From assembly GCA_902797065.1 (NCBI GenBank), contig CADBRK010000021.1, forward strand, positions 1 to 9,540: 9,540 nucleotides of DNA. Direction: 5' to 3'. This document shows positions 1 through 7,679 of the stretch, one piece after another (within the stretch, counting starts at the first letter, position 1; each line of letters begins with the position of its first letter). Under the pieces are notes generated by a model. The model made no database searches. It had not been told where the DNA came from and saw nothing but the letters and a program-made list of their open reading frames with translations. This DNA comes from an uncultured Ruminococcus sp. GTDB taxonomy: Bacteria; Bacillota; Clostridia; Oscillospirales; Acutalibacteraceae. The position numbers were made by a program, and so were the translations under genes.

Positions 1-3
1 AGT

Positions 4-45
4 GTATGGTTTGGCAGGCAAACGCCTGCAGGTATTACGCGTACG
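4..45. repeat. 42-nt palindromic repeat, copy 1
   Basis: This copy matches 111-152 at 39 of 42 positions by eye. It contains a perfect hairpin, GCAGGC (14-19), loop AAAC, GCCTGC (24-29), and ends in the palindrome CGTACG (40-45). It looks like a dispersed extragenic palindromic element, but only two copies are visible, so the family assignment is inference. Confidence 0.75.
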
Positions 46-110
46 TAATTCAACATTATTCTTGCTTCAAAGCTCGCGGCATAGTTCGTGCGTATGGTTT
101 TGCTAAATGC

Positions 111-152
111 GTATGGTTTGGCAGGCGAACGCCTGCAAGTATTCCGCGTACG
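111..152. repeat. 42-nt palindromic repeat, copy 2
   Basis: This is the second copy of the 4-45 repeat, with three substitutions. The hairpin arms GCAGGC (121-126) and GCCTGC (131-136) are unchanged, and one difference falls in the loop (GAAC instead of AAAC), so the stem is preserved. A truncated third start, GCGTATGGTTT, occurs at 90-100 and matches 109-119. Confidence 0.75.
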
Positions 153-195
153 AAGTATTTTATTATCTAACTTTTAAACTCGCGTCAAAATTACA

Positions 196-249
196 GTAAG
201 ACGCAGGCTTTAATTCCTTGATTACAAAGAAAGCTTGTGTGCGTAATGC
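196..249. repeat. ~54-nt direct repeat, copy 1
   Basis: The ends are nearly identical to those of 361-413: both copies share AAGACGCAGGCTTTA near the start and TGTGTGCGTAATGC at the end, while the AT-rich middle is diverged and one base shorter in copy 2. Conserved ends around a variable middle fit a small mobile or palindromic repeat unit; this is inference. Confidence 0.7.
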
Positions 250-251
250 CC

Positions 252-290
252 GTCGGCGCTTGCCGACCCCTTTTACATTTTTAATTTTCT
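252..290 (+). terminator. Possible intrinsic terminator
   Basis: A perfect 6-bp GC-rich stem, GTCGGC (252-257) with GCCGAC (262-267) and loop GCTT, is followed by CCCC and then a T-rich tract to about 290. It could end transcription of a gene to the left of the window. The four Cs between stem and T tract weaken the call. It could instead belong to the repeat unit just before it, although the second copy of that repeat lacks it. Confidence 0.35.
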
Positions 291-312
291 ATACACACTT
301 ATATAAAAACCT

Positions 313-346
313 TACGCATCTTACGCACTATACGCAAACATACGCA
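313..346. repeat. Cluster of four TACGCA hexamers
   Basis: TACGCA starts at 313, 322, 331 and 341, spaced 9, 9 and 10 nt, close to one helical turn. The 7-mer TTACGCA at 312-318 and 321-327 is the exact complement of TGCGTAA in the flanking repeats (240-246 and 404-410), so the cluster could pair with either flank. A protein-binding array is possible; no known site was recognised. Confidence 0.55.
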
Positions 347-360
347 ATAGTCATCATAAA

Positions 361-413
361 GCAAGACGCAGGCTTTATTTTTTGATTCTCAATAAAGTAT
401 GTGTGCGTAATGC
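361..413. repeat. ~54-nt direct repeat, copy 2
   Basis: This is the partner of 196-249 in the same orientation, starting 165 nt further on. Its ends are conserved and its middle diverged. The GC-rich hairpin that follows copy 1 is missing here; the DNA after this copy is unrelated. Confidence 0.7.
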
Positions 414-450
414 GTCCCGACCGCCTTCACTAATCCCCCCAAAAAGAACC

Positions 451-479
451 AAAGTTGTGCGCAGCTATGCAACTTTTTT
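451..479 (+). terminator. Probable intrinsic terminator before the LRR gene
   Basis: AAAGTTG (451-457) pairs with CAACTTT (470-476) around a 12-nt loop that contains the palindrome TGCGCA. A run of six T (474-479) overlaps the 3' arm. It would isolate the LRR gene from transcription coming from the left. The stem is AT-rich, so efficiency is uncertain. On the other strand a T-rich stretch also follows the stem, so it could work in both directions. Confidence 0.5.
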
Positions 480-562
480 CAAGGCTTTTTCCGATTTGAC
501 GGCATTCGTCATTTCAAAGTATATCCCGAACTGGTAAATCTCATTTTTATACAAAAAATTCA

Positions 563-591
563 TTGAAATGTCAACAACATTATGATAAAAT
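563..591 (+). promoter_or_regulatory. Sigma-70/SigA promoter of the LRR gene
   Basis: TTGAAA (563-568) and TAAAAT (586-591) are separated by exactly 17 nt, each one mismatch from consensus. TG at 583-584 gives an extended -10. Transcription would start near 598, leaving a leader of about 30 nt before the ATG at 629. Too little leader remains for a riboswitch. Confidence 0.7.
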
Positions 592-613
592 ATAGTAAAC
601 ATTTTTATGCAGT

Positions 614-620
614 AAAGGAG
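614..620 (+). promoter_or_regulatory. Ribosome binding site of the LRR gene
   Basis: AAAGGAG ends 8 nt before the ATG at 629. It decides the start: the in-frame GTG at 620 overlaps this site and cannot be the real initiator, and the ATG gives a clean signal peptide beginning MKFKK. Confidence 0.85.
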
Positions 621-628
621 TGCTACGT

Positions 629-3600
629 ATGAAATTCAAAAAGACCTGCGCAGTCATACTGTCTTCTCTTATCTTGTGCTCGGCTGTATTCCCTCCGGTC
701 ACGGCAAGCGCAAATATAACAGAAACTTCGGCAGTGTTTACCGACACCGCCGTCAATAACCCCGGCTACGGGTTCACTTACGCAAAGATCACCGACAACA
801 CGGCGCATATAACCTGCACAACAGCCGATAAATGCAGACTGGTTGTCGCAGCTTATGATATAACTACGGGCATGATGCTTACATCTGCAAACAGAGAGAT
901 CGACAAAAGCGTGTGGGACGCCGAAATAGACGTTCCGTTCAACACGGCGTCACTGCCCGAAAAATTCGACGTCAAGTGCTTTCTGCTCTCAAACGATAAC
1001 AGTCCTCTGTGCGACTGCTATTGTGTCTGGGACGTGTTTGTGGAAAGCAATACCGAAGTCGTTCCCGACGATATGCCGCTCAGGCACGAGGACGACAAAA
1101 CCGGAAAGATCGCCTGGGGTTCGTGCTCCGACGACGACTCTATCCTGTGGGAGCTTTACGCAAGCGGAAACCTCTTTATCTACGGTTCGGGCTACAACGT
1201 GATCGAGTACGAGGACGCAGACGACTTCCGTCCGCCCTGGCACGGCGAAGAATTGAACCCGCTCGTAAAGAACGTTATCGTCGAGGACGGTATGGACTGC
1301 GCGGGAAACTACTTCTTCTTTGATCTCAAAAATCTTCAGTACGCGTATATTGCCGACTCAGTCGAAGCCCTGGGGGAACATCTGTTCGACCGCTCGGAGA
1401 ATCTCGAAGCGGTAAAATTGCCCTCAAATCTTGCGTCTATGGGCGACGCGGCTTTTTCACACTGCTATAAACTCAAAAACATCGAAATTCCGAATCTTCT
1501 GGTACTGCCGCCGAGGACGTTTGAAGAGTGCGTGCGCCTTTCAAAGGTAACTCTGCCCGATACGCTGGGCATAATCGGCGAAGGAGCATTCAGCCGCTGC
1601 TATGCTCTGGCAGATTTCAGCCTGCCGGATAGTCTTGCGGTGATCGGCGACAACGCATTTGATACCGCTCTCGGCAAGCTTAACACCATAACGCTGCCCG
1701 ACGGTCTTTACCGTATCGGCAGCGGCGCGTTCAAATACTGCGGTACGCTTGAAACTGTCACCATACCAAAGAGTACCGACACGATAGGCGATTACGCTTT
1801 CAGCGGCTGCAAAGAACTTAAAAGCGTGAATTTCTCAAACGACTCAAATCTCACCACTATAGGCGAATACGCTTTTATAGACTGCAAGTCGCTCGAAGCG
1901 ATCACCATTCCCGACACGGTAAACACCCTCGGAAAAGGCGCATTTTTCAGATGCAGCGCTCTTGAATCCGTTACGCTGTCCACGTCGCTCGATACTCTGC
2001 CGATGTATTGCTTTGAGGAATGTACGGCTTTGACAAGCGTAACTCTCCCCGATGTGCTAAAAACGATCGGCAGCCACGCTTTCAGCCTGTGTACGTCGCT
2101 TGATTATATATCTCTTCCCGACAGTCTGGAGAATATCGAGCAAAGCGCATTCAGAAAATGCACGTCGCTGAACCAGATTATTATTCCCGATTCCGTCACA
2201 AATATTGAATCCTACGCTTTTGAAAACTGCGATTCTTTGTCGTCCGCATATCTCCCCGAAAATCTGACAAAAATCGGCAGGGCGTTCATCAGATGCCCGT
2301 CTCTGCGGACGGTAAATCTTCCGCCGAAGCTTGAGATCATCGACACCGAGGCTTTTGCGGAATGCGGTATCGAGTACATAGCCGTACCCGAAAGCGTAAG
2401 GCTGATAGAGTCAAACTCATTTTCGGGCTGCGCAAATCTCAAAGCAGTGAAGCTGCCCCGTTCGCTTATCAAAGTAAACAACAAGGCGTTCGACGGGTGC
2501 GACACGATCACGGACGTATACTACAGCGGCACTCACAACGAGTGGGACAGCATTTCTTTCGGAACGCAGCACGGCAGCCTGCTCACGGCAAATATCCACT
2601 TTAACAGCAGCTTTGACTTCTCCGGCGAAAATCACTATTTTGACGACACATCGCCCGTTCGCAGCTGGGTCTGCGGCGACAGCGCAAAAGCAATACTTTA
2701 CGAGAGCGGGACGATGTACATCATGGGCGACGGCAAAATGTACGATTTCGCCGAGGATAGTATCCCGTGGAGCGATAATGCCGATAAGATAGCAAGGATA
2801 GTCATTGAAGACGGCATTACACGTATAGGCGAAAACTCTTTCCGTGATCTGCCGAACCTGTCGGGCGGCTATACTTACTTCGGAAAAACGTTGACGCATA
2901 TAGGAGCATACGCATTCAAGGGCAGCAGCGTAAGGAATACATATCTGCCCGACAACGTAAAGATAATTTCAAACGGCGCATTTGAAAACTGCGGCGAGCT
3001 TACGACAGCCGCTTTCGGCAAAGTCGAAACAATAAGCCCGCGCGCTTTCTCGGGCTGTACCTCATTACTGCGCATTGATCTCCCCGACACGCTCACCGAT
3101 CTGGGCGAATACTCGTTCTCGGGCTGCACTAAGCTTGCAGAGGCAAATCTGCCCGACGATCTTACATGTATAGATAAGGGCGTGTTCCAGGGCTGCACCT
3201 CGCTTAAAGCCATAGAAGTGCCGTACCGCGCCGTGGAGATACGTTCAAACGCATTCAAAGACAGCGGACTCGAAAAAGCGGAAATATCCGTAAGCACAAA
3301 GAATATCAGAGAAAACGCCTTTGACGGCTGTTCCTCTCTTGCTCATGTGTATTACCCTATGTCTCAGACATACTGGGATATGATAGATATAGAATCGGGC
3401 AACGATCCGCTTCTCAATGCGCAGAAGCATTTCGAGATGTCGCTTGAGGACTCGATATACGGTCACACCACGCAGGAGACCTCGCCCACGGAAAGCGGCA
3501 CGGTAAGCTGGCACAATATGTGGGAGCTGTATGACGACGGCACGCTGTACATCTACGGCAATTCGGGCAGCGCGGCTATCCCCGACTATAACCCCGACGC

Positions 3601-6600
3601 AGATACCTTCGCACCGTGGTATGAGTACAAAGACAAAATAAAGGCAATAGTTATAGAATCGGGCATAAAGAAGATAGGCAGAAACGCCTTTTACGGACTT
3701 GAAAAAGTAACGGACGTACATATCGGTTCGGACCTGGAGAGTATCTCTCCGTACTGCTTCAAGAATTGTACTTCTCTTAAATATATCAGACTTCCCAATA
3801 AGATAACGATAATAACGCAGGGCGCATTCGAGGACTGCACATCTCTCGGACAGATAGATGCAGGCGGCGCAGTTATGGTACACAACAACGCTTTCACAAA
3901 CTGCCGCAGTCTGTACAGCGTGAATTTAAGCCCCTCTTTCACGATGCTCGGAAACGAAGTATTTGACAACTGCACAAGTCTTGAATATATCTATCTGCCC
4001 GATACTCTTGCCTCTGTCGGGAAGAACTGCTTCCGCAATACGCCGTGGTTCGAATCGCTTAACAAAGAATTCAACATTGTCGGGAACGGCATACTCATAA
4101 AGTACATCGCCGACACCGATTACTACAAGGATATTATATATATCCCCGACAGTGTAAAGCATATAGCAAGCGGCGCTTTTTCGGGCTTCTACGGCATAAA
4201 AGCCGTTCAGATACCCGCAGGCGTTGCCGTAATGGATTCGGGCGCATTTGACATCTTTGAGCTTGACAGCATTTATTATCTCAGCTCGAAAACCGACTGG
4301 GAAAAGATAGCTTTCTCGTCAAACAACGAGATCGTAACAGAATGCAGCAATATTTATTACAGCACATACTACACACCCGAGGGCACAAGCGATCACACAA
4401 CGGAAGTATCGACTCTGCTCGAAAAGGGCACATGCGGCGATAACCTCGAATGGGCTGTGTATTCAAGCGGCAGACTTTACATTTACGGTACGGGTGCTAT
4501 GGACGATTACAGTCTTACTTACGGCAAGACCGTCCTGCCGCCGTGGTATGACAATTACACGATCTCCGACAAGGCTGTCACCGAAATAATCGTTGAACCG
4601 GGCGTACAGAGTATAGGCAGCCTTGCGTTTACACAGTGCGTAAAGTGCAGGAAGGTCACCCTGCCCGACACGTTGGAAGCGATCGGCGAGGGCGCATTCC
4701 AATACTGCTCGTCGCTTACGGAGGTGATACTCCCCGAAAAGGAAATACAGCTTTCCGACGAACTGTTCAAGGGCTGTTCTTCTCTTGAAGAAATAGACCT
4801 TACCCACACGACAAAATACGGCAAAAAAATGTTTGACGAATGCTCAAACCTCAAAGAAGTGCATATCAACGCCGCCATGAGGCAGATACCGGAATACTTC
4901 TTTGCGGGTTCGGGAATCTCGTACTATACTCTGCCGGATAATATCGAAACGATAGGCAAATATGCGTTCAGCAGCTGCGAAAACCTCACCTACATCAAGA
5001 TACCGTCAAGCGTTACTTTGATAGGCTATAATGCGTTTGCAGGCTGTACCTCTCTTTCGGTCGGATTTGACGCCGAGGGCGATACTCTTACTATACAGAG
5101 CAATGCATTTGAAGGCTCAAAAGCAACGGGTGCGCTTGTATTCGGGCGCAGCATGAAGATCGGCGACGAAGCGTTCAAAGACTGCACGGGAATCGAAACG
5201 ATAAACTTCATTAAAGGCAATTTTGAGATAGGCAGCTGCGCATTCAGGAACTGCTCGTCCGCGTCAACCGTATTGTTCTCGGAAAATGCGAAGTATGCAT
5301 TTGACAAAGACCCGTTCGACGGCTGCAAATCATTCACCGAAGTGATTATACCATTGTCTATGGAAAAAGTACCGGGTAATGTATTCAATACTCCGTACAT
5401 GGAGAAAGTCACGATCAAAAGCGGCATAACAGGGATAGAAGGAAATGCGTTCGACGGCTGCCAAAGCCTGACTTCCGTATCAATACCCGACACCGTTAAG
5501 TATATCGGCATATCCGCATTTAAAAACTGCAAGAGTATGACCGGGATAACTCTCCCGAATGATCTTGTGCTTATAAACGACTCTGCATTCTTCGGCTGCG
5601 ACAGCCTTACAAGCATTGTTATTCCCGAAAAAGTGACGGAAATACACGACTACACCTTTAAATACTGCGAAATGCTTACAGACGTAACTCTTCCGCCGAA
5701 ACTTACATCAATAGGCGAAAATGCTTTTTCCTTCTGCGGAAAGGAAAACACCGAGAAGCACCTCAAACTCACTCTGCCTGACAGCGTAACAGAAATAAAA
5801 TCGGGGGCGTTCGCTTACAGCACATTACCGTCGATACAGTTGCCTTCGGGCATTACGAGGATCGAGGATTACACCTTCAAGGGGTGTGACGGTCTGACGT
5901 CGCTCAGAATACCCGAAGGCGTGGAGTATATCGGGAACAGCGCATTTAACGAATGCGGCAATTTGAAACACATTCAGCTCCCGAAAACGCTCACCGAGAT
6001 CGGCTACTGCGCAACATACACAAACAAGAGCTTTGCAGATGTTTATTTCACAGGCTCAAAAGACGAATGGAACGCAGTATATATCAACACAGAGATTGTG
6101 AAATCCGAGCACTGGCCGCAGCACCATGTCGATTATCGCAGCAACGATCCTATCGTAAACGCCAAGAAGTATTTTAATCAGAAAATGCCCAATGTTTTCG
6201 TAACGCTCGTAGGTTCGGCGAATATGCCGGATACTTCGGGAGCAATACCCAAGGCGACGATCACGGGTCTGCGCCCCGAGACTACGTATGCGCTCTTTAC
6301 GGTATACGATAAGTCAAAGGACCTCATCGACAGTGCAAACCTTGCAGATATTGACCAGGCAGAATCGAACGCCAAAGGTGAAATAACCGTTGAGGATAAG
6401 TACAGCGGCGATGTGGCTATAGTTGCGGTAGGACAAAGACCCGACTCAAAGCCCGAAACCGACACGGACAAAAAGACGGATACCGACACTAAAACCGACA
6501 CCGATACAAAGACGGATACCGACAAGAAAACCGATACCGATACAAAGACGGATACCGACACCAAAACAGACACGGACAAAAAGACAGACACCGACACCAA

Positions 6601-7618
6601 GACAGACACGGAGACTAACACTCAGACCGATACAAATACGGAAACTCCGGAAACCGTCATCACCGCTGCGGAATGTACGCTGACCGTGCCGGCTTCAGGG
6701 AACAGCCCCGACTTTGCGCCTGTATCGGCAGACGAAAGCAGCTACGCCGTATCAATGGAGGAATGGTACTTTGACGACGGCGGATCGCACACTGCACTGA
6801 CGGGAAGCGATATGTTTGAAGCAGGCAAGACCTATGCCGCAAGAATACGCTTCACGCCGAACGAAGGCTTTGAGTTTGACGAACATACGGTATTCACGGT
6901 AAACGGAGAAGCCCCCGCCGTTCTCGATCAGGGCGGACTCGTGGAAGTAACCTTTACACTTTCACCCGACACGGAGATCGCAACCGACACGGAGACGCAA
7001 ACGATCAACTCCGCGGAATGCACGATAGCAAAGCCTGTCGCAGGCGAAAAGCCTTCATTTACCGTAATTACGGCGGACGACAGCCCGTACACGGTCAAAG
7101 TCGAACAGTGGTATCTTGACGACGGAGAAGCGTATCCCGACATCACTGCAGACGATACCTTTGAAGAAGGAAAGTCTTACTGCGTACGCATAGCGATCGA
7201 ACCGAAGGACGGCTATACGTTCGATGAGAACACCGTATTTTATATCAACGGAGAAGAAGCAATCATAGCAGGCAGCGAGCTGATCGAGATATCTTACACG
7301 GCTCAAAAGCCCGACACCGATACGGACACGAACATAGATACAAACACCGACACCAACACCGACACGGATAAAAAGACAGCTATAATGGGCGACGTCAACC
7401 GAGACGGCAAGGTGAGCGCAGCGGACAGCTTAATGCTGCAGCGTTATACGGTAAACCTCAAGACGCTCGACGACGAACAGCTCATACTCGGAGACGTTAC
7501 GGGCGACAGCAAGATCGGCGGCGCAGACTGTCTGAATATCCTGAGATATACGATCAACATACAGACAACGAGCAAAGTCGGGCAGATCATAACTCTCCCG
7601 ATCCAGGCTCAGCCGTAA
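629..7618 (+). CDS. Giant secreted BspA-type leucine-rich-repeat protein with C-terminal dockerin
   Basis: A 2329-residue exported protein, probably a cell-surface adhesion or binding factor. Residues 1-28 form a signal peptide (KK, hydrophobic core, cleavage after ASA-28); the Cys at 17 has no proper lipobox. Residues 29-158 look like a beta domain. From 159 to about 1850 run roughly 55 LRR_5/BspA-type repeats (pattern IGxxAFxxCxxLxxVxLPxx) in four super-modules: 159-659, 675-937, 955-1247 and 1265-1850. A loop insert with the motif TPWFES interrupts module 3 at 1138-1172, as is common in this family. Then come a small beta domain (1853-1937), a Thr-Asp linker (1943-2007), two related ~100-residue beta domains (2010-2112, 2125-2226), a second linker (2228-2250) and a type I dockerin (2254-2311). 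There is no LPxTG or C-terminal membrane helix, so attachment is probably through dockerin-cohesin binding. The gene is monocistronic, with its own promoter and terminator. Family and architecture are clear; the ligand is unknown. Confidence 0.95.
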   Translation: MKFKKTCAVILSSLILCSAVFPPVTASANITETSAVFTDTAVNNPGYGFTYAKITDNTAHITCTTADKCRLVVAAYDITTGMMLTSANREIDKSVWDAEIDVPFNTASLPEKFDVKCFLLSNDNSPLCDCYCVWDVFVESNTEVVPDDMPLRHEDDKTGKIAWGSCSDDDSILWELYASGNLFIYGSGYNVIEYEDADDFRPPWHGEELNPLVKNVIVEDGMDCAGNYFFFDLKNLQYAYIADSVEALGEHLFDRSENLEAVKLPSNLASMGDAAFSHCYKLKNIEIPNLLVLPPRTFEECVRLSKVTLPDTLGIIGEGAFSRCYALADFSLPDSLAVIGDNAFDTALGKLNTITLPDGLYRIGSGAFKYCGTLETVTIPKSTDTIGDYAFSGCKELKSVNFSNDSNLTTIGEYAFIDCKSLEAITIPDTVNTLGKGAFFRCSALESVTLSTSLDTLPMYCFEECTALTSVTLPDVLKTIGSHAFSLCTSLDYISLPDSLENIEQSAFRKCTSLNQIIIPDSVTNIESYAFENCDSLSSAYLPENLTKIGRAFIRCPSLRTVNLPPKLEIIDTEAFAECGIEYIAVPESVRLIESNSFSGCANLKAVKLPRSLIKVNNKAFDGCDTITDVYYSGTHNEWDSISFGTQHGSLLTANIHFNSSFDFSGENHYFDDTSPVRSWVCGDSAKAILYESGTMYIMGDGKMYDFAEDSIPWSDNADKIARIVIEDGITRIGENSFRDLPNLSGGYTYFGKTLTHIGAYAFKGSSVRNTYLPDNVKIISNGAFENCGELTTAAFGKVETISPRAFSGCTSLLRIDLPDTLTDLGEYSFSGCTKLAEANLPDDLTCIDKGVFQGCTSLKAIEVPYRAVEIRSNAFKDSGLEKAEISVSTKNIRENAFDGCSSLAHVYYPMSQTYWDMIDIESGNDPLLNAQKHFEMSLEDSIYGHTTQETSPTESGTVSWHNMWELYDDGTLYIYGNSGSAAIPDYNPDADTFAPWYEYKDKIKAIVIESGIKKIGRNAFYGLEKVTDVHIGSDLESISPYCFKNCTSLKYIRLPNKITIITQGAFEDCTSLGQIDAGGAVMVHNNAFTNCRSLYSVNLSPSFTMLGNEVFDNCTSLEYIYLPDTLASVGKNCFRNTPWFESLNKEFNIVGNGILIKYIADTDYYKDIIYIPDSVKHIASGAFSGFYGIKAVQIPAGVAVMDSGAFDIFELDSIYYLSSKTDWEKIAFSSNNEIVTECSNIYYSTYYTPEGTSDHTTEVSTLLEKGTCGDNLEWAVYSSGRLYIYGTGAMDDYSLTYGKTVLPPWYDNYTISDKAVTEIIVEPGVQSIGSLAFTQCVKCRKVTLPDTLEAIGEGAFQYCSSLTEVILPEKEIQLSDELFKGCSSLEEIDLTHTTKYGKKMFDECSNLKEVHINAAMRQIPEYFFAGSGISYYTLPDNIETIGKYAFSSCENLTYIKIPSSVTLIGYNAFAGCTSLSVGFDAEGDTLTIQSNAFEGSKATGALVFGRSMKIGDEAFKDCTGIETINFIKGNFEIGSCAFRNCSSASTVLFSENAKYAFDKDPFDGCKSFTEVIIPLSMEKVPGNVFNTPYMEKVTIKSGITGIEGNAFDGCQSLTSVSIPDTVKYIGISAFKNCKSMTGITLPNDLVLINDSAFFGCDSLTSIVIPEKVTEIHDYTFKYCEMLTDVTLPPKLTSIGENAFSFCGKENTEKHLKLTLPDSVTEIKSGAFAYSTLPSIQLPSGITRIEDYTFKGCDGLTSLRIPEGVEYIGNSAFNECGNLKHIQLPKTLTEIGYCATYTNKSFADVYFTGSKDEWNAVYINTEIVKSEHWPQHHVDYRSNDPIVNAKKYFNQKMPNVFVTLVGSANMPDTSGAIPKATITGLRPETTYALFTVYDKSKDLIDSANLADIDQAESNAKGEITVEDKYSGDVAIVAVGQRPDSKPETDTDKKTDTDTKTDTDTKTDTDKKTDTDTKTDTDTKTDTDKKTDTDTKTDTETNTQTDTNTETPETVITAAECTLTVPASGNSPDFAPVSADESSYAVSMEEWYFDDGGSHTALTGSDMFEAGKTYAARIRFTPNEGFEFDEHTVFTVNGEAPAVLDQGGLVEVTFTLSPDTEIATDTETQTINSAECTIAKPVAGEKPSFTVITADDSPYTVKVEQWYLDDGEAYPDITADDTFEEGKSYCVRIAIEPKDGYTFDENTVFYINGEEAIIAGSELIEISYTAQKPDTDTDTNIDTNTDTNTDTDKKTAIMGDVNRDGKVSAADSLMLQRYTVNLKTLDDEQLILGDVTGDSKIGGADCLNILRYTINIQTTSKVGQIITLPIQAQP
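1103..6178 (+). repeat. Four capped LRR super-modules
   Basis: Approximate nucleotide spans are 1103-2605, 2651-3439, 3491-4369 and 4421-6178. Each opens with the same cap: a WxLYxxGxLxIxGxG-like strand pair, then a PW motif, then VIxxGIxxIGxxAF. Each closes with a VYYxGxxxxW segment ending in an NAxxHF-like tail. The modules carry about 18, 8, 8 and 21 repeats, so the caps are kept while repeat number varies widely. Repeat counts were made by eye and may be off by one or two. Confidence 0.85.
6458..6619 (+). repeat. Thr-Asp-Lys hexapeptide repeat encoding a linker
   Basis: Nine hexapeptides of the type TDTDKK or TDTDTK lie between two folded regions, in the order KK, TK, TK, KK, TK, TK, KK, TK, then a degenerate TDTETN. 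The linker continues in degenerate form to about 6650. An exact 25-nt DNA repeat at 6500-6524 and 6536-6560 shows a recent 36-nt duplication. Such acidic Thr-rich linkers typically tether domains outside the cell and may be O-glycosylated; that is inference. Confidence 0.9.
6656..7306 (+). repeat. Duplicated ~100-residue beta domain
   Basis: Residues 2010-2112 and 2125-2226 are clearly related. Both begin AECT, share a WYxDDG motif, a FExGKxYxxRI strand and a GFxFDExTVFxxNGE-like end, and finish in a hydrophobic strand. They are joined by a short Thr-Asp linker (PDTEIATDTETQ). I know of similar domains at the C-terminal end of Clostridial LRR and dockerin proteins but cannot give a firm Pfam name. 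They are probably immunoglobulin-like spacers or ligand binders. Confidence 0.8.
7388..7561 (+). other. Type I dockerin domain (C-terminus of the LRR protein)
   Basis: Two F-hand calcium loops are visible. Loop 1 is DVNRDGKVSAAD (residues 2255-2266) followed by SLMLQRY; loop 2 is DVTGDSKIGGAD (2289-2300) followed by CLNILRY. Asp at positions 1, 5 and 12 is kept in both, while loop 2 has Thr for Asn at position 3 and Ser for Gly at position 6. Dockerins bind cohesins on scaffoldins or cell-surface proteins. Loop positions 10-11, which help set cohesin choice in studied systems, are AA and GA, unlike the ST pair of Clostridium thermocellum. No cohesin gene is in the window. Confidence 0.93.
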
Positions 7619-7637
7619 AAAGATCATTATTACAAAA

Positions 7638-7679
7638 AACCGGGCAGCCCGAAAATCAGGGTTGCCCGGTTATATTTTT
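7638..7679. terminator. Bidirectional intrinsic terminator between convergent genes
   Basis: A 13-bp stem, AACCGGGCAGCCC (7638-7650) with GGGTTGCCCGGTT (7659-7671), has one G-T wobble and an 8-nt loop. It is followed on the plus strand by ATATTTTTATTTTC and, reading the minus strand, by TTTTTG. It therefore stops the LRR gene and the oppositely oriented TfoX/hydrolase operon. The plus-strand T tract overlaps the last codons of the TfoX gene, which encode a Lys/Arg-rich tail. Confidence 0.92.

Larger units (their letters stand above)
1..562. other. Repeat-rich non-coding region upstream of the LRR gene
   Basis: I see no convincing gene here on either strand: no long open frame with a ribosome binding site. 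The stretch holds two families of direct repeats, a run of TACGCA hexamers, and two hairpins followed by T-rich DNA, all listed separately. The hexamer TGCGTA or its complement TACGCA occurs eight times between 89 and 409. The last ~70 bases before the promoter (about 490-562) hold only a weak 5-bp inverted repeat. The layout suggests an intergenic region that has collected small palindromic repeats; the function is unknown. Confidence 0.7.

Noticed and set aside
4..152. CRISPR-like repeats
   Set aside because: Only two imperfect copies of the 42-nt repeat with no regular spacers and no cas genes nearby.
497..511. Inverted repeat TGACG/CGTCA as an operator upstream of the LRR promoter
   Set aside because: Arms are only 5 bp and lie more than 50 nt upstream of the -35; this is expected by chance in AT-rich DNA.
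620..628. In-frame GTG start at 620 for the LRR gene
   Set aside because: It overlaps the ribosome binding site AAAGGAG (614-620). The ATG at 629 has correct spacing and begins a standard signal peptide.
677..679. Lipoprotein cysteine in the LRR signal peptide (Cys17)
   Set aside because: The preceding residues LIL do not make a lipobox (no small residue at -1), while a normal signal peptidase I site, ASA, follows at 26-28.
2417..2899. 160-codon open frame on the minus strand inside the LRR gene, and similar ones throughout 989-7306
   Set aside because: They are antisense shadows of a highly repetitive coding sequence: no ribosome binding sites, unlikely compositions, no recognisable domains.
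6178..6621. Minus-strand frame encoding a long Val-Ser repeat
   Set aside because: It is simply the complement of the Thr-Asp linker repeat.
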